From NCBI RefSeq assembly GCF_016463645.1, contig NZ_JAEMQX010000016.1, forward strand, positions 1,153-51,495: DNA of 50,343 nt, in the 5' to 3' direction. Made by a program: the position numbers and the translations under genes. The notes below the pieces were generated by a model. It saw nothing but the letters and a program-made list of their open reading frames with translations, did no database searches and was not told where the DNA came from. The stretch is from Sphingopyxis sp. GTDB taxonomy: Bacteria; Pseudomonadota; Alphaproteobacteria; Sphingomonadales; Sphingomonadaceae. Positions 8,212 to 14,493 of the stretch are shown one piece after another (the stretch's first letter is position 1; every line of letters starts with the position of its first letter).

Positions 8212-9113
8212 GCGCCCTTCCCTTCGGAATAATCCCCGCCCTCGCGCGGTGCGACCATTTCGGTGCGCATCGACCAGAGTTCGGGGAAGAAGCTGAGACT
8301 CAGCGCCTTGACGAGATAATTGACCCCCGACGAGCCGCCCGTCCCCGGCTTGTGCCCGATCACGCGCGCGACGGTCTTCATGTGCTTGAAGCGCCATTCC
8401 TGGAAATAATATTCGAGCGCGGTGATCTTCTCGGCGAGCGTGTAGAGGTCCCAATGATGCTTGGGGTCGGAATAGATCGCGAGCCACGCCTTCTCGACCG
8501 CTTCGGATGCTTCATAGGGCTGGGTCCAGTCGCGTTCCAGATGGTCGGCGGGAATGGCGAAGCCGCGCCGCGCCAGCAGCCGCAGCAGCTCGTCATACAG
8601 CGACGGCGCCTCGAACGTTGCCCGCAGCCGCGCTGTGCCCTCCACATCGTCCTTGTGGACGATCATCATATCCCCGCGCTTGTTGCCGAGCAGATATTCG
8701 AGCTCGCGATATTGCTGCGACTGGAAACCCGAGGCGCGACGCAGGAAGCCGCGAAAGGTCAGGAAGTCGTGCGGGGTCAGCGTCGCGAGCACTTCCCAGC
8801 TATGGATCATGTGCCGCTGGATCGTCGCGATCCGGTCGAGCCCCTTGCCCGCGACCGCCAGATTGTCGGAGCGGATCGCATCGTAAACCAGCCGTCCCTC
8901 GTGCAGGACGAGCTTCAGCCACAGCTCCATCGTCTGGTGCATGATGATGAACAGCATCTCGTCGGGCTTGTCCGACACCGGCACCTGCGCCGAAAGCAAT
9001 TGCGCGGTCTGCAGATGCCGTGCGTAGGTCAGGCCATTGTCCCACTGGATCGTCTCGCCGTCGATCTCTGTCTCGAAAATGTCGGTGCCGCCGTCGCGCG
9101 TCTGCCTGATCAT
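8208..9113 (-). CDS. kynA: Tryptophan 2,3-dioxygenase
   Basis: A 301-residue heme dioxygenase that opens the indole ring to N-formylkynurenine. The axial heme ligand is H244 (WRFKHMKTVARVIG), and the distal histidine H59 (FIIMHQTMELWLK) and substrate-carboxylate arginine R121 (FRGFLRRASGFQSQQ) sit at the expected spacing. The GTGG loop near 257-260 is present. Its ATG overlaps the stop of the upstream hydroxylase gene by ATGA. In the standard pathway it would be the first enzyme. Here it is second in the operon after an aromatic amino acid hydroxylase, so it may act on 5-hydroxytryptophan. Methionines at 58 and 62 flank the distal histidine and may be worth comparing with characterised enzymes. 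Confidence 0.96.
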   Translation of the reverse strand: MIRQTRDGGTDIFETEIDGETIQWDNGLTYARHLQTAQLLSAQVPVSDKPDEMLFIIMHQTMELWLKLVLHEGRLVYDAIRSDNLAVAGKGLDRIATIQRHMIHSWEVLATLTPHDFLTFRGFLRRASGFQSQQYRELEYLLGNKRGDMMIVHKDDVEGTARLRATFEAPSLYDELLRLLARRGFAIPADHLERDWTQPYEASEAVEKAWLAIYSDPKHHWDLYTLAEKITALEYYFQEWRFKHMKTVARVIGHKPGTGGSSGVNYLVKALSLSFFPELWSMRTEMVAPREGGDYSEGKGA

Positions 9114-9982
9114 CGTGCCGCCTCTCCATCCGCCGGACCCGCCGGCAGACGCCCTTCATAGGCGACATCGCCCGGACAGGCATCCCCCGGTTCGAGCGCC
9201 GGTGCATCGGCAATCTTGCGATAGACACTCGCGAAATCGGTCTCTTCGGTCGCGCGCAGCAACTCGCCGAATCCGGCGACCACGAAATAGGTCTGTTGCA
9301 GCCGGTCGAAATGATATCCGGTCCGCATCACCCGCTCGATATCGAGCCAGATGCGCTTCGGTTCGGGCGCGGTCAGCGCCGAGACCGTCTCGGCAAGGCT
9401 CGACATCAGCCCGCCGCCAAAGGCGCGAAGCTCGCCATCCTCGACGACGAGGCCGAATTCGACGGTGTAGAGCCAGAGCCGCCCGAGAAAGTCCGATGCG
9501 CCGAGTTGTTCGGCACGCAGCCCCGCTTGGCCATAAGCGACCAGAAAGTCCGAAAAGGCGGGATCGGTGAGCATCGGGACGTGCCCGAAGATGTCGTGAA
9601 ACATGTCGGGCTCTTCGCTGTACGCGATCTGCTCGGGCGGGCGGAGGAAATTGGCGGCGGGAAAGCGCCGGTTGGCGAGATGCTCGAAGAAGGGCTCGTT
9701 GGGGATCCAGCCGGGCACCGCGACGACCTCCCATCCCGACGCGGGTTTCAGCAGCGCATTGAGTTCGGCGAAATCGGGAACGCCGGGCTTCAACCGGCGA
9801 AGGATTTCGAGACCCTCGAGAAACGACCGGCACGCATAGCGATCGAGCGCCACTGCCTGCCGATCGAACAGGGTCCGCCAGGTCTCATGCTGTTCGGGGG
9901 TGAAGGCCGCCCAGTTTTGCGGCATCGTCCAATCGGCCGCGACACCCTCCGGCGGTGCGTCGAAAATATGTGTCGCGGCCAT
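9110..9982 (-). CDS. Aromatic amino acid hydroxylase, candidate tryptophan 5-hydroxylase (PhhA family)
   Basis: A 290-residue tetrahydropterin-dependent hydroxylase of the bacterial phenylalanine-4-hydroxylase family. Iron ligands are H129 and H134 (EEPDMFHDIFGHVP) and E175 (YTVEFG). These sit exactly nine positions before H138, H143 and E184 of the Chromobacterium enzyme as I know it. By that offset the active-site Trp (W180 there; W326 in human PAH; Phe in tryptophan hydroxylases) is L171 here (RLWLYTVEF), and position 101 corresponds to W92 (VPGWIPNE). W180 and L101 are the positions I recall being changed to make the bacterial enzyme accept tryptophan. The start at 9982 follows GGAGAGA; an upstream frame extension lacks support. 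It is the first gene of the operon and ends in ATGA with kynA. I infer tryptophan 5-hydroxylation; plain phenylalanine hydroxylase remains the default. Confidence 0.85.
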   Translation of the reverse strand: MAATHIFDAPPEGVAADWTMPQNWAAFTPEQHETWRTLFDRQAVALDRYACRSFLEGLEILRRLKPGVPDFAELNALLKPASGWEVVAVPGWIPNEPFFEHLANRRFPAANFLRPPEQIAYSEEPDMFHDIFGHVPMLTDPAFSDFLVAYGQAGLRAEQLGASDFLGRLWLYTVEFGLVVEDGELRAFGGGLMSSLAETVSALTAPEPKRIWLDIERVMRTGYHFDRLQQTYFVVAGFGELLRATEETDFASVYRKIADAPALEPGDACPGDVAYEGRLPAGPADGEAAR

Positions 9983-10167
9983 CGGTCTCTCTCCAAACCT
10001 TCGCCAAGAGATTAGCCCGCGCGCCAGCGAACATTGTGCGGATTTCATTTTCAATGGGCACCAAAATCACCCAATCGTTCTGCTATTTCTTCCAACTGAA
10101 GGAATTTGTTCTTTCAACCTGGAGCATGCGGCCCTATTTTTGCGCAAAGCAATTCAGGACGAAACGC
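9983..10167. promoter_or_regulatory. Divergent promoter region between hydroxylase operon and Lrp gene
   Basis: This 185-base AT-rich stretch separates the operon from its likely regulator, transcribed the other way, so both promoters must lie here. No exact -35/-10 pair could be assigned with confidence. The dyad at 10097-10116 is the best operator candidate. Confidence 0.65.
10097..10116. promoter_or_regulatory. Candidate Lrp/AsnC operator
   Basis: The inverted repeat TGAAGGAA-TTTG-TTCTTTCA (7 of 8 arm positions match) lies in the shared region, 52 bases before the Lrp start and 114 before the operon start. Lrp/AsnC regulators often bind AT-centred dyads near their own gene. Assignment is by position and symmetry only. 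Confidence 0.4.
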
Positions 10168-10644
10168 ATGGACAAGTTCGACTGGAAGATCGTCGCCGAA
10201 CTCGAACGCGACGGACGGCAATCCTATGCCGATCTCGGCGAGCAGGTCGGCCTCTCGAAATCGCCCTGCTGGTCGCGGGTCAAGAATCTGGAGGAAAGCG
10301 GCGTGATCGACGGCTATGCCGCGCGGGTCGATCCGATCGCGATCGGCCTCGCGGTGCAAAGCTTCGTCGAGGTGCAGATTCGCTTCGACGCGCACACCGA
10401 GTTCGAAGCTGCGGTGCTCGCGCATCCGGCCGTCGTCGAATGCCACACGACGGCGGGCGAGAGCGATTATCTGCTCAAGATATTCGCGCGCTCGGCCGAC
10501 CATCTCGACGAACTGCTGCGTCACAATCTGTCGAAGCTGCCGGGCGTCCAGCGGCTGAAAACCGTCGTGTGCCTCAAGACGATCAAGCGGCACGGCCGGC
10601 TCGCCGAATGGGCGCGGACAACCGAGACGCGCGCGCCGCGCTAG
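10168..10644 (+). CDS. Lrp/AsnC-family transcriptional regulator
   Basis: A 158-residue regulator with an N-terminal winged helix-turn-helix (about 1-60; LDxK-like start MDKFDWKIVAELERDGR, recognition helix around GLSKSPCWSRVKNLEE) and a C-terminal ligand-binding RAM domain (about 65-145; VVECHTTAGESDYLLKI). ATG 10168 has AGGA 8 bases upstream and gives the family length; the frame is open further upstream without support. Lrp proteins usually sense amino acids. Placement divergent from the tryptophan operon suggests tryptophan, hydroxytryptophan or kynurenine as effector and activation of the operon. Its stop codon overlaps the stop of the convergent receptor gene (shared CTAG). Confidence 0.92.
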   Translation: MDKFDWKIVAELERDGRQSYADLGEQVGLSKSPCWSRVKNLEESGVIDGYAARVDPIAIGLAVQSFVEVQIRFDAHTEFEAAVLAHPAVVECHTTAGESDYLLKIFARSADHLDELLRHNLSKLPGVQRLKTVVCLKTIKRHGRLAEWARTTETRAPR

Positions 10645-12992
10645 AAACGCTTTCGCACCGACAGCTGGACGGTGCGGCCGAGCGGATCGACTTCATGGCG
10701 TTCATATCCCGCCGGGACGCTGCCGTCGCCCAGCACGACATGCCGATAGGCGTTGAAGAGATTCTGGATATCGACCGAGATGTTGAGGTTCGAAAGCCAT
10801 CCCGGCTTTTCGGCCGATCGCAGCAGGCGCCCGGGCTCTGCGAACAGGCGAAGGTTGACGATCGTCAGCGGGCGGTGGCGATAATCGCGCCCGCCCCCCG
10901 GCGCATCGGGATCGCGAAGCCGGAAACCGCTCTGCCAGTTGCCGTCGAGCGTCATGCCCATCCCCGCCCTGCCGGCAACCAGCTGAATGCCGATATTGTG
11001 CCGCGATTGCGCGGTATCGCCGGCGAGCCGGTCGATTGCCGGGGCGCCGGGGTGCGTCAGCAGCTCGCTGCGCAGCAGCCAACTGTGGTTGACGGTCAGG
11101 GTGAACTGCCAGGGATCGGTCGCCGGCGTGGCACGGCCGCCTTTCCCCTTTCCGCCCGGTGCAAGCATCAGGGTCAGGCTGTTGTCGAGCCGCTCGCTCG
11201 TGTCGCGCACGATCCGGATCGGCCGCGCGTCGACGCGAATCAGCCGCCCCGACGCGTCGCGGACGAACCGGTCGGGAAAGGCCTCTTCGACCGCGAATGT
11301 GAACCCGGGGAAGCCACCCGCACCGCCGGTCGATTGCTGCCTTCGATATTCGACGGCGAGCGAGAGCAGTCGGGGGTCGAACGGGCGCAATGTGGCGCCG
11401 AGCGACAAGGTCCGGCGCCGGCCCGATCCCAGATCGGGATTGCCGCCGGTGACCCAGACCGGTTCGGCGATTTCCTGCCGTGCGAAATCATAGACGCGTC
11501 GCACCTCCTCCCGATAGGGCGCGGTCAATTGCTCGATCGATGGCGAGAGTTTGGCGACGCCGAACGACCCGTTGAGCCGGAGCGCGGGAATGGGGCTCCA
11601 GTTGGCTCCCAGATCGAACCGCGGACGCGACGCCTCGCGCGAGCCGAAGGTCAGGCCGCCGGCGAGGTCGAGCGAAAGGTCGCCGAGCAGCGAGCCCGGG
11701 TTCGCGCTTCGGCTGGCGATCGGGACCGCGAACGACAGCCGGCCATCGAACCGGTCTCGTCCCGCCCGGCCGATGCCATCCTCGTCGGTCAGGCCGTCGT
11801 CGAAACGGTTGATGGTGCGGTTGCGGCTCATTCCCGCGGTCAGGGTCGCTGTCAGCGGTCCGGCCGGCAGCTTGGCGATCGATCTGTTGAAGGTCAGCCG
11901 CGTGTTCAGGCTTTCGCTGACCGACCGGTTGCGGCTGGTCCGAAATCCATCGGGAAACATATCATCGGGCTGGTCGATACGTCCGTCCGCCCACCCCCGC
12001 GCATAGTTGGTGCTGAAGATGGCTCGCCCGCCCGCGAACGGCCCCGAGAGCGTCCCCGACAGGGTCAGGCTCTGCGCATTTTGCCGGCCGAGCAGGACAG
12101 GCTGGTCGGAGGAACCGGGACCCGCCGGTACGAGACCCAGCCATTGCCGGCTGCCGCTGGTCGCGGCGTTGAGGCTCAAGGACGCGGTAAAGCGCCCGAC
12201 CGGCCGCGTGAGTCCCATCGAAGTCGACAACTGGTTCGTCGCGGGAAGCAGCGACAGATGGTGGTCCGGATCGACGGGATCATCGGCGCGCGGGGCCGAT
12301 CGCACGCGCGAGCTTCGAAACAGCGCGCTCTCGCCCGAAAGCTGGACCTGCGCATTCCACCGCGCCTTGCCGTCGATCACGAAACGCCCGGCCGATCCGG
12401 TGCCGCCAATTCGGCCGCCCGCGGTCGGCAATTTGACGCCGGCCTGCGTCTCCCACGACACGAAATGCCTTTTCAGAACGAGGTTCACGACCCGCTGGTT
12501 GCCCGCATAGCCATATCGCCCGGCCGCTTCGGGGGGCAGGATGGCCAGGCGCCTGAGCGCGGCAGGCGGAAAACTGGTGAGATCCTGGATCGAATCGACG
12601 CGCTCGCCATTGACCAGGATGATGGGCCGTTCGTCCGGGCGTCCCGTCAGCGGCGTGATACGGCGTACCAGCTCACCGATCGAATAGGCGCCATAGGCTT
12701 CGATCTGCTGCTCGTCGAGTTCGGTTTCGGGGTCGACGAGCGCCTCGCCATATCGCGCGGTGACGACAATCTCCCGATCATCGCCGACCGCAATGGTCTC
12801 TCCCTCGGGTGCATGCGACGACAGCCCGGCATCGGGGCGGTCCTGCGCACCTGCCGTTACGAACGGCCACAGGCATATCGAAGCGAGCAGCGCCGCACGG
12901 CGTGATTTCGGATCGCTGGAAACCTTGCGCCCGCCGGGATGACCCGCCGGATCGATCGCCTCGTTCCGGCGCCCTGTTTCCCTTTCCCGCAT
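10641..12992 (-). CDS. TonB-dependent receptor with atypical plug
   Basis: A 783-residue outer-membrane receptor from ATG 12992 (an upstream TTG at 13022 is also possible). A signal peptide is visible around AALLASICLWPFVTAGAQ. The plug begins at EIVVTARYGEALVDPETELDEQQIEAYGAYSIGELV, but where ordinary receptors have VEVLRGPQGTLYG this one has LRRLAILPPEAAGRYGY, followed by RVVNLVLKRHF. The rest is beta-strand-rich and ends with SVRKRF, a terminal aromatic as expected for beta-barrel insertion. The ligand is unknown. Upstream on the same strand lie two small secreted proteins and an STN-domain receptor, separated by a hairpin. Its stop overlaps the Lrp gene stop. I am sure of the class but not of the function. 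Confidence 0.8.
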   Translation of the reverse strand: MRERETGRRNEAIDPAGHPGGRKVSSDPKSRRAALLASICLWPFVTAGAQDRPDAGLSSHAPEGETIAVGDDREIVVTARYGEALVDPETELDEQQIEAYGAYSIGELVRRITPLTGRPDERPIILVNGERVDSIQDLTSFPPAALRRLAILPPEAAGRYGYAGNQRVVNLVLKRHFVSWETQAGVKLPTAGGRIGGTGSAGRFVIDGKARWNAQVQLSGESALFRSSRVRSAPRADDPVDPDHHLSLLPATNQLSTSMGLTRPVGRFTASLSLNAATSGSRQWLGLVPAGPGSSDQPVLLGRQNAQSLTLSGTLSGPFAGGRAIFSTNYARGWADGRIDQPDDMFPDGFRTSRNRSVSESLNTRLTFNRSIAKLPAGPLTATLTAGMSRNRTINRFDDGLTDEDGIGRAGRDRFDGRLSFAVPIASRSANPGSLLGDLSLDLAGGLTFGSREASRPRFDLGANWSPIPALRLNGSFGVAKLSPSIEQLTAPYREEVRRVYDFARQEIAEPVWVTGGNPDLGSGRRRTLSLGATLRPFDPRLLSLAVEYRRQQSTGGAGGFPGFTFAVEEAFPDRFVRDASGRLIRVDARPIRIVRDTSERLDNSLTLMLAPGGKGKGGRATPATDPWQFTLTVNHSWLLRSELLTHPGAPAIDRLAGDTAQSRHNIGIQLVAGRAGMGMTLDGNWQSGFRLRDPDAPGGGRDYRHRPLTIVNLRLFAEPGRLLRSAEKPGWLSNLNISVDIQNLFNAYRHVVLGDGSVPAGYERHEVDPLGRTVQLSVRKRF

Positions 12993-13095
12993 CCGGTTTC
13001 GCGATTCCCTGACCCTGTTCAATCGCTCATAGCCGATTATCCGAGTGCGCTACGATCGCCGGCCGCAGGAGAACAAGGCCGCACAGTCATTGACG

Positions 13096-13126
13096 TGGCC
13101 GGGCACGGGAGGGGCCGGCCCGGCCA
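13096..13126 (-). terminator. Hairpin after secreted-protein gene
   Basis: A perfect 9-bp stem TGGCCGGGC / GCCCGGCCA with a 13-base loop lies 15 bases past the stop of the secreted protein gene. There is no U-tract on the minus strand, so it may be a partial terminator or an RNA-stabilising structure before the downstream receptor gene. Confidence 0.5.
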
Positions 13127-13140
13127 CAATCCAACCGGAC

Positions 13141-13611
13141 TTAGGAGAGGTTCAGGTTGGGGATCGAGATCGTCGCACTGTGGATCGTGCAGGTGGCGCC
13201 GGCCGGATCGATCGGCGGCAGCGTCTTGTTGGTGATCGTCAGCACCTTGCCGATATTGTCCCAGTCGCCCCGGACGGTTCCGTAGCAGGGATCGTTGGCG
13301 ATCGTGTTGGCACCCATGGTGATGTCGACCTTCGTCGCATCGCCCGGCACCGTGGCCGCCGACCAGGTGCCCTGCGGGACGACGAACAGGCAGCTGAAGT
13401 CGCCCGGAGCGATGCCAGGCGACGAGATCGCAACCGTCGTGCTCGAAGTGACCGTGCCGTCGAAGGTGACGTCGCAGGTCACATTGAGCGACTGTTCCAG
13501 ATTGGCCTCGCCGCTGCTGCCGTTGGCATTGCCGCTGAACGACTGGGCGTTGGCAGCGAAGGGCATGGCCAGCGCTGCGGCGGTTGCTATCATGGCCGAG
13601 AATTTCTTCAT
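13141..13611 (-). CDS. Small secreted four-cysteine protein A
   Basis: A 156-residue exported protein. The signal peptide MKKFSAMIATAAALAMPFAANAQ ends in a clear signal peptidase I site (ANA|Q). The mature part is beta-rich, small-residue-rich and carries four cysteines (in NVTCDV, FSCLFVV, NDPCYG and ATCTIH), enough for two disulfides. The conserved core is WSAATVPGDATK followed by CYGTVRGDWDN. It faintly resembles the PraB-type small secreted proteins of pseudomonads, but I cannot confirm that. A paralogue lies immediately upstream (13761-14240), with all four cysteines conserved. AGGAGA precedes the start. It probably acts outside the cell or at the outer membrane; function unknown. Confidence 0.75.
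   Translation of the reverse strand: MKKFSAMIATAAALAMPFAANAQSFSGNANGSSGEANLEQSLNVTCDVTFDGTVTSSTTVAISSPGIAPGDFSCLFVVPQGTWSAATVPGDATKVDITMGANTIANDPCYGTVRGDWDNIGKVLTITNKTLPPIDPAGATCTIHSATISIPNLNLS
13321..13376. repeat. Near-identical core segment shared with 13941-13996
   Basis: These 56 bases differ from 13941-13996 at only about three positions, while the 5' ends of the two genes have diverged. They encode the WSAATVPGDATK core. The pattern fits duplication with selection on, or conversion of, the core. Confidence 0.7.
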
Positions 13612-13642
13612 GATATCTCCTCTTCCTTTTCAATATTGGTTT

Positions 13643-13665
13643 GGAAAGGCGGGAAGCCTCCCAAT
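13643..13665 (-). promoter_or_regulatory. 5' leader hairpin, copy 1
   Basis: Read on the minus strand, this block begins ATTGGGAGGC and ends GCCTTTCC, forming a short stem around a 5-base loop. Its near edge is 32 bases from the start codon of secreted protein A. The same block, with 20 of 23 bases identical, occurs at the same distance before secreted protein B. Arm differences (A for G opposite U) keep the pairing, which favours an RNA structure. Confidence 0.5.
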
Positions 13666-13760
13666 TGTAAAGACGCGAGAAAGACGAAAGAGGGGGGATC
13701 GGAAGAAAGATTTTAAAGAGCGCACCAGCTACTCCTGCAGACCGCTACCGGAAGGCCCGA

Positions 13761-14240
13761 TCAGGACAAGTTCAGATCGGCAATGAATATATCCATGGTA
13801 CGAATATGACACGGCTGGTCGCCCGCATTGATCGGCCACAGATATGCCCCGTTGATCGTCAGGATCTTGCCCGCATTGTCCCAGTCGCCGCGGACGGTGC
13901 CATAACATGGCTCATTGGTGATTGTGTTGAACCCCAGGGTGATGTCGATCTTCGTCGCATCGCCCGGCACCGTGGCGGCCGACCAGATGCCCTGCGGCGT
14001 CATGAAAACGCAATTGAAGTCGCCGCCGGGAGACATGCTCCGCGAACTGATGTGGAGGGTGGACGAGGACACCGACCCGATGAAACCGAAATTGCAGGTC
14101 GTGGCCATGGATTGCGATATCCACATCTGACCGTCGCCCGAAACAGTAGCGCCAACGGGCGAAAAGGACTGGGCGCGGGCAGCGAACGGCATGGCAAGCG
14201 CGACGACCGAAGCCGTCAGCGCAGCTACGAATTTTCCCAT
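13761..14240 (-). CDS. Small secreted four-cysteine protein B
   Basis: A 159-residue exported paralogue of protein A. The signal peptide is MGKFVAALTASVVALAMPFAARAQ. The four cysteines (TTCNF, FNCVF, EPCYG, QPCHI) and the WSAATVPGDATK and CYGTVRGDWDN blocks match those of protein A, and both end in LNLS. The N-terminal third is much more diverged than the core. Parts of the two genes are nearly identical in DNA (13321-13376 versus 13941-13996), which points to recent duplication or gene conversion. It lies downstream of a terminator after the STN receptor, so it probably has its own promoter in 14241-14372. Function unknown. Confidence 0.75.
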   Translation of the reverse strand: MGKFVAALTASVVALAMPFAARAQSFSPVGATVSGDGQMWISQSMATTCNFGFIGSVSSSTLHISSRSMSPGGDFNCVFMTPQGIWSAATVPGDATKIDITLGFNTITNEPCYGTVRGDWDNAGKILTINGAYLWPINAGDQPCHIRTMDIFIADLNLS

Positions 14241-14271
14241 GAGGTTTTCCTTTCCGGCGTCAATTTTTCAA

Positions 14272-14294
14272 GGAAAGGCGGCATGCCTTCCAAT
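14272..14294 (-). promoter_or_regulatory. 5' leader hairpin, copy 2
   Basis: On the minus strand the block begins ATTGGAAGGC and ends GCCTTTCC, again with a 5-base loop, and lies 32 bases before the start codon of secreted protein B. It is the partner of the block at 13643-13665, with the same spacing to the start codon. Confidence 0.5.
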
Positions 14295-14372
14295 GTCATG
14301 ACGCCCGGGCCAGGCGATGAGGGGGATGAGAGACCCCTTTTCGCCTTGCCGTCGGCGATCAGGGAAAACGGA

Positions 14373-14400
14373 GGCCGCCGTCGTGTGGCGAGCGGCGGCC
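14373..14400 (-). terminator. Intrinsic terminator of the STN receptor gene
   Basis: The stem GGCCGCCG / CGGCGGCC (8 bp, 12-base loop) is followed on the minus strand by TCCGTTTTCCC, a short U-tract. It lies about 94 bases past the receptor stop and separates it from the secreted-protein genes. Confidence 0.7.
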
Positions 14401-14493
14401 CCAGGGGAGAGGTTCGTGATACTCGCGTGGTCCGATTGCACCCGAGATCCGACACCCCTCGGATTCCGTGCATGCCCAGATCGATGACGCCCC

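Noticed and set aside
2510..9982. Standard kynurenine route through 3-hydroxyanthranilate, or through anthranilate and catechol
   Set aside because: Genes for the monooxygenase, 3-hydroxyanthranilate dioxygenase and anthranilate dioxygenase are missing, while genes for gentisate-type cleavage and maleate isomerisation are present. Genes outside the window could still provide these steps.
9900..12905. A 1001-codon open frame on the plus strand opposite the TonB receptor (similar long frames at 14803-17889 and 45350-48502)
   Set aside because: Arg/His/Asp-rich composition without domains, lying antisense to well-supported receptor genes: these are GC-rich codon shadows.
12993..13022. TTG start for the atypical receptor
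   Set aside because: The next in-frame ATG (12992) still includes the whole signal peptide; the TTG adds only ten arginine-rich residues. Not excluded.
13096..13126. Attachment site or repeat element, because of the strong palindrome
   Set aside because: It occurs once, directly after a gene end, and has no second copy in the window. A transcription hairpin is simpler.
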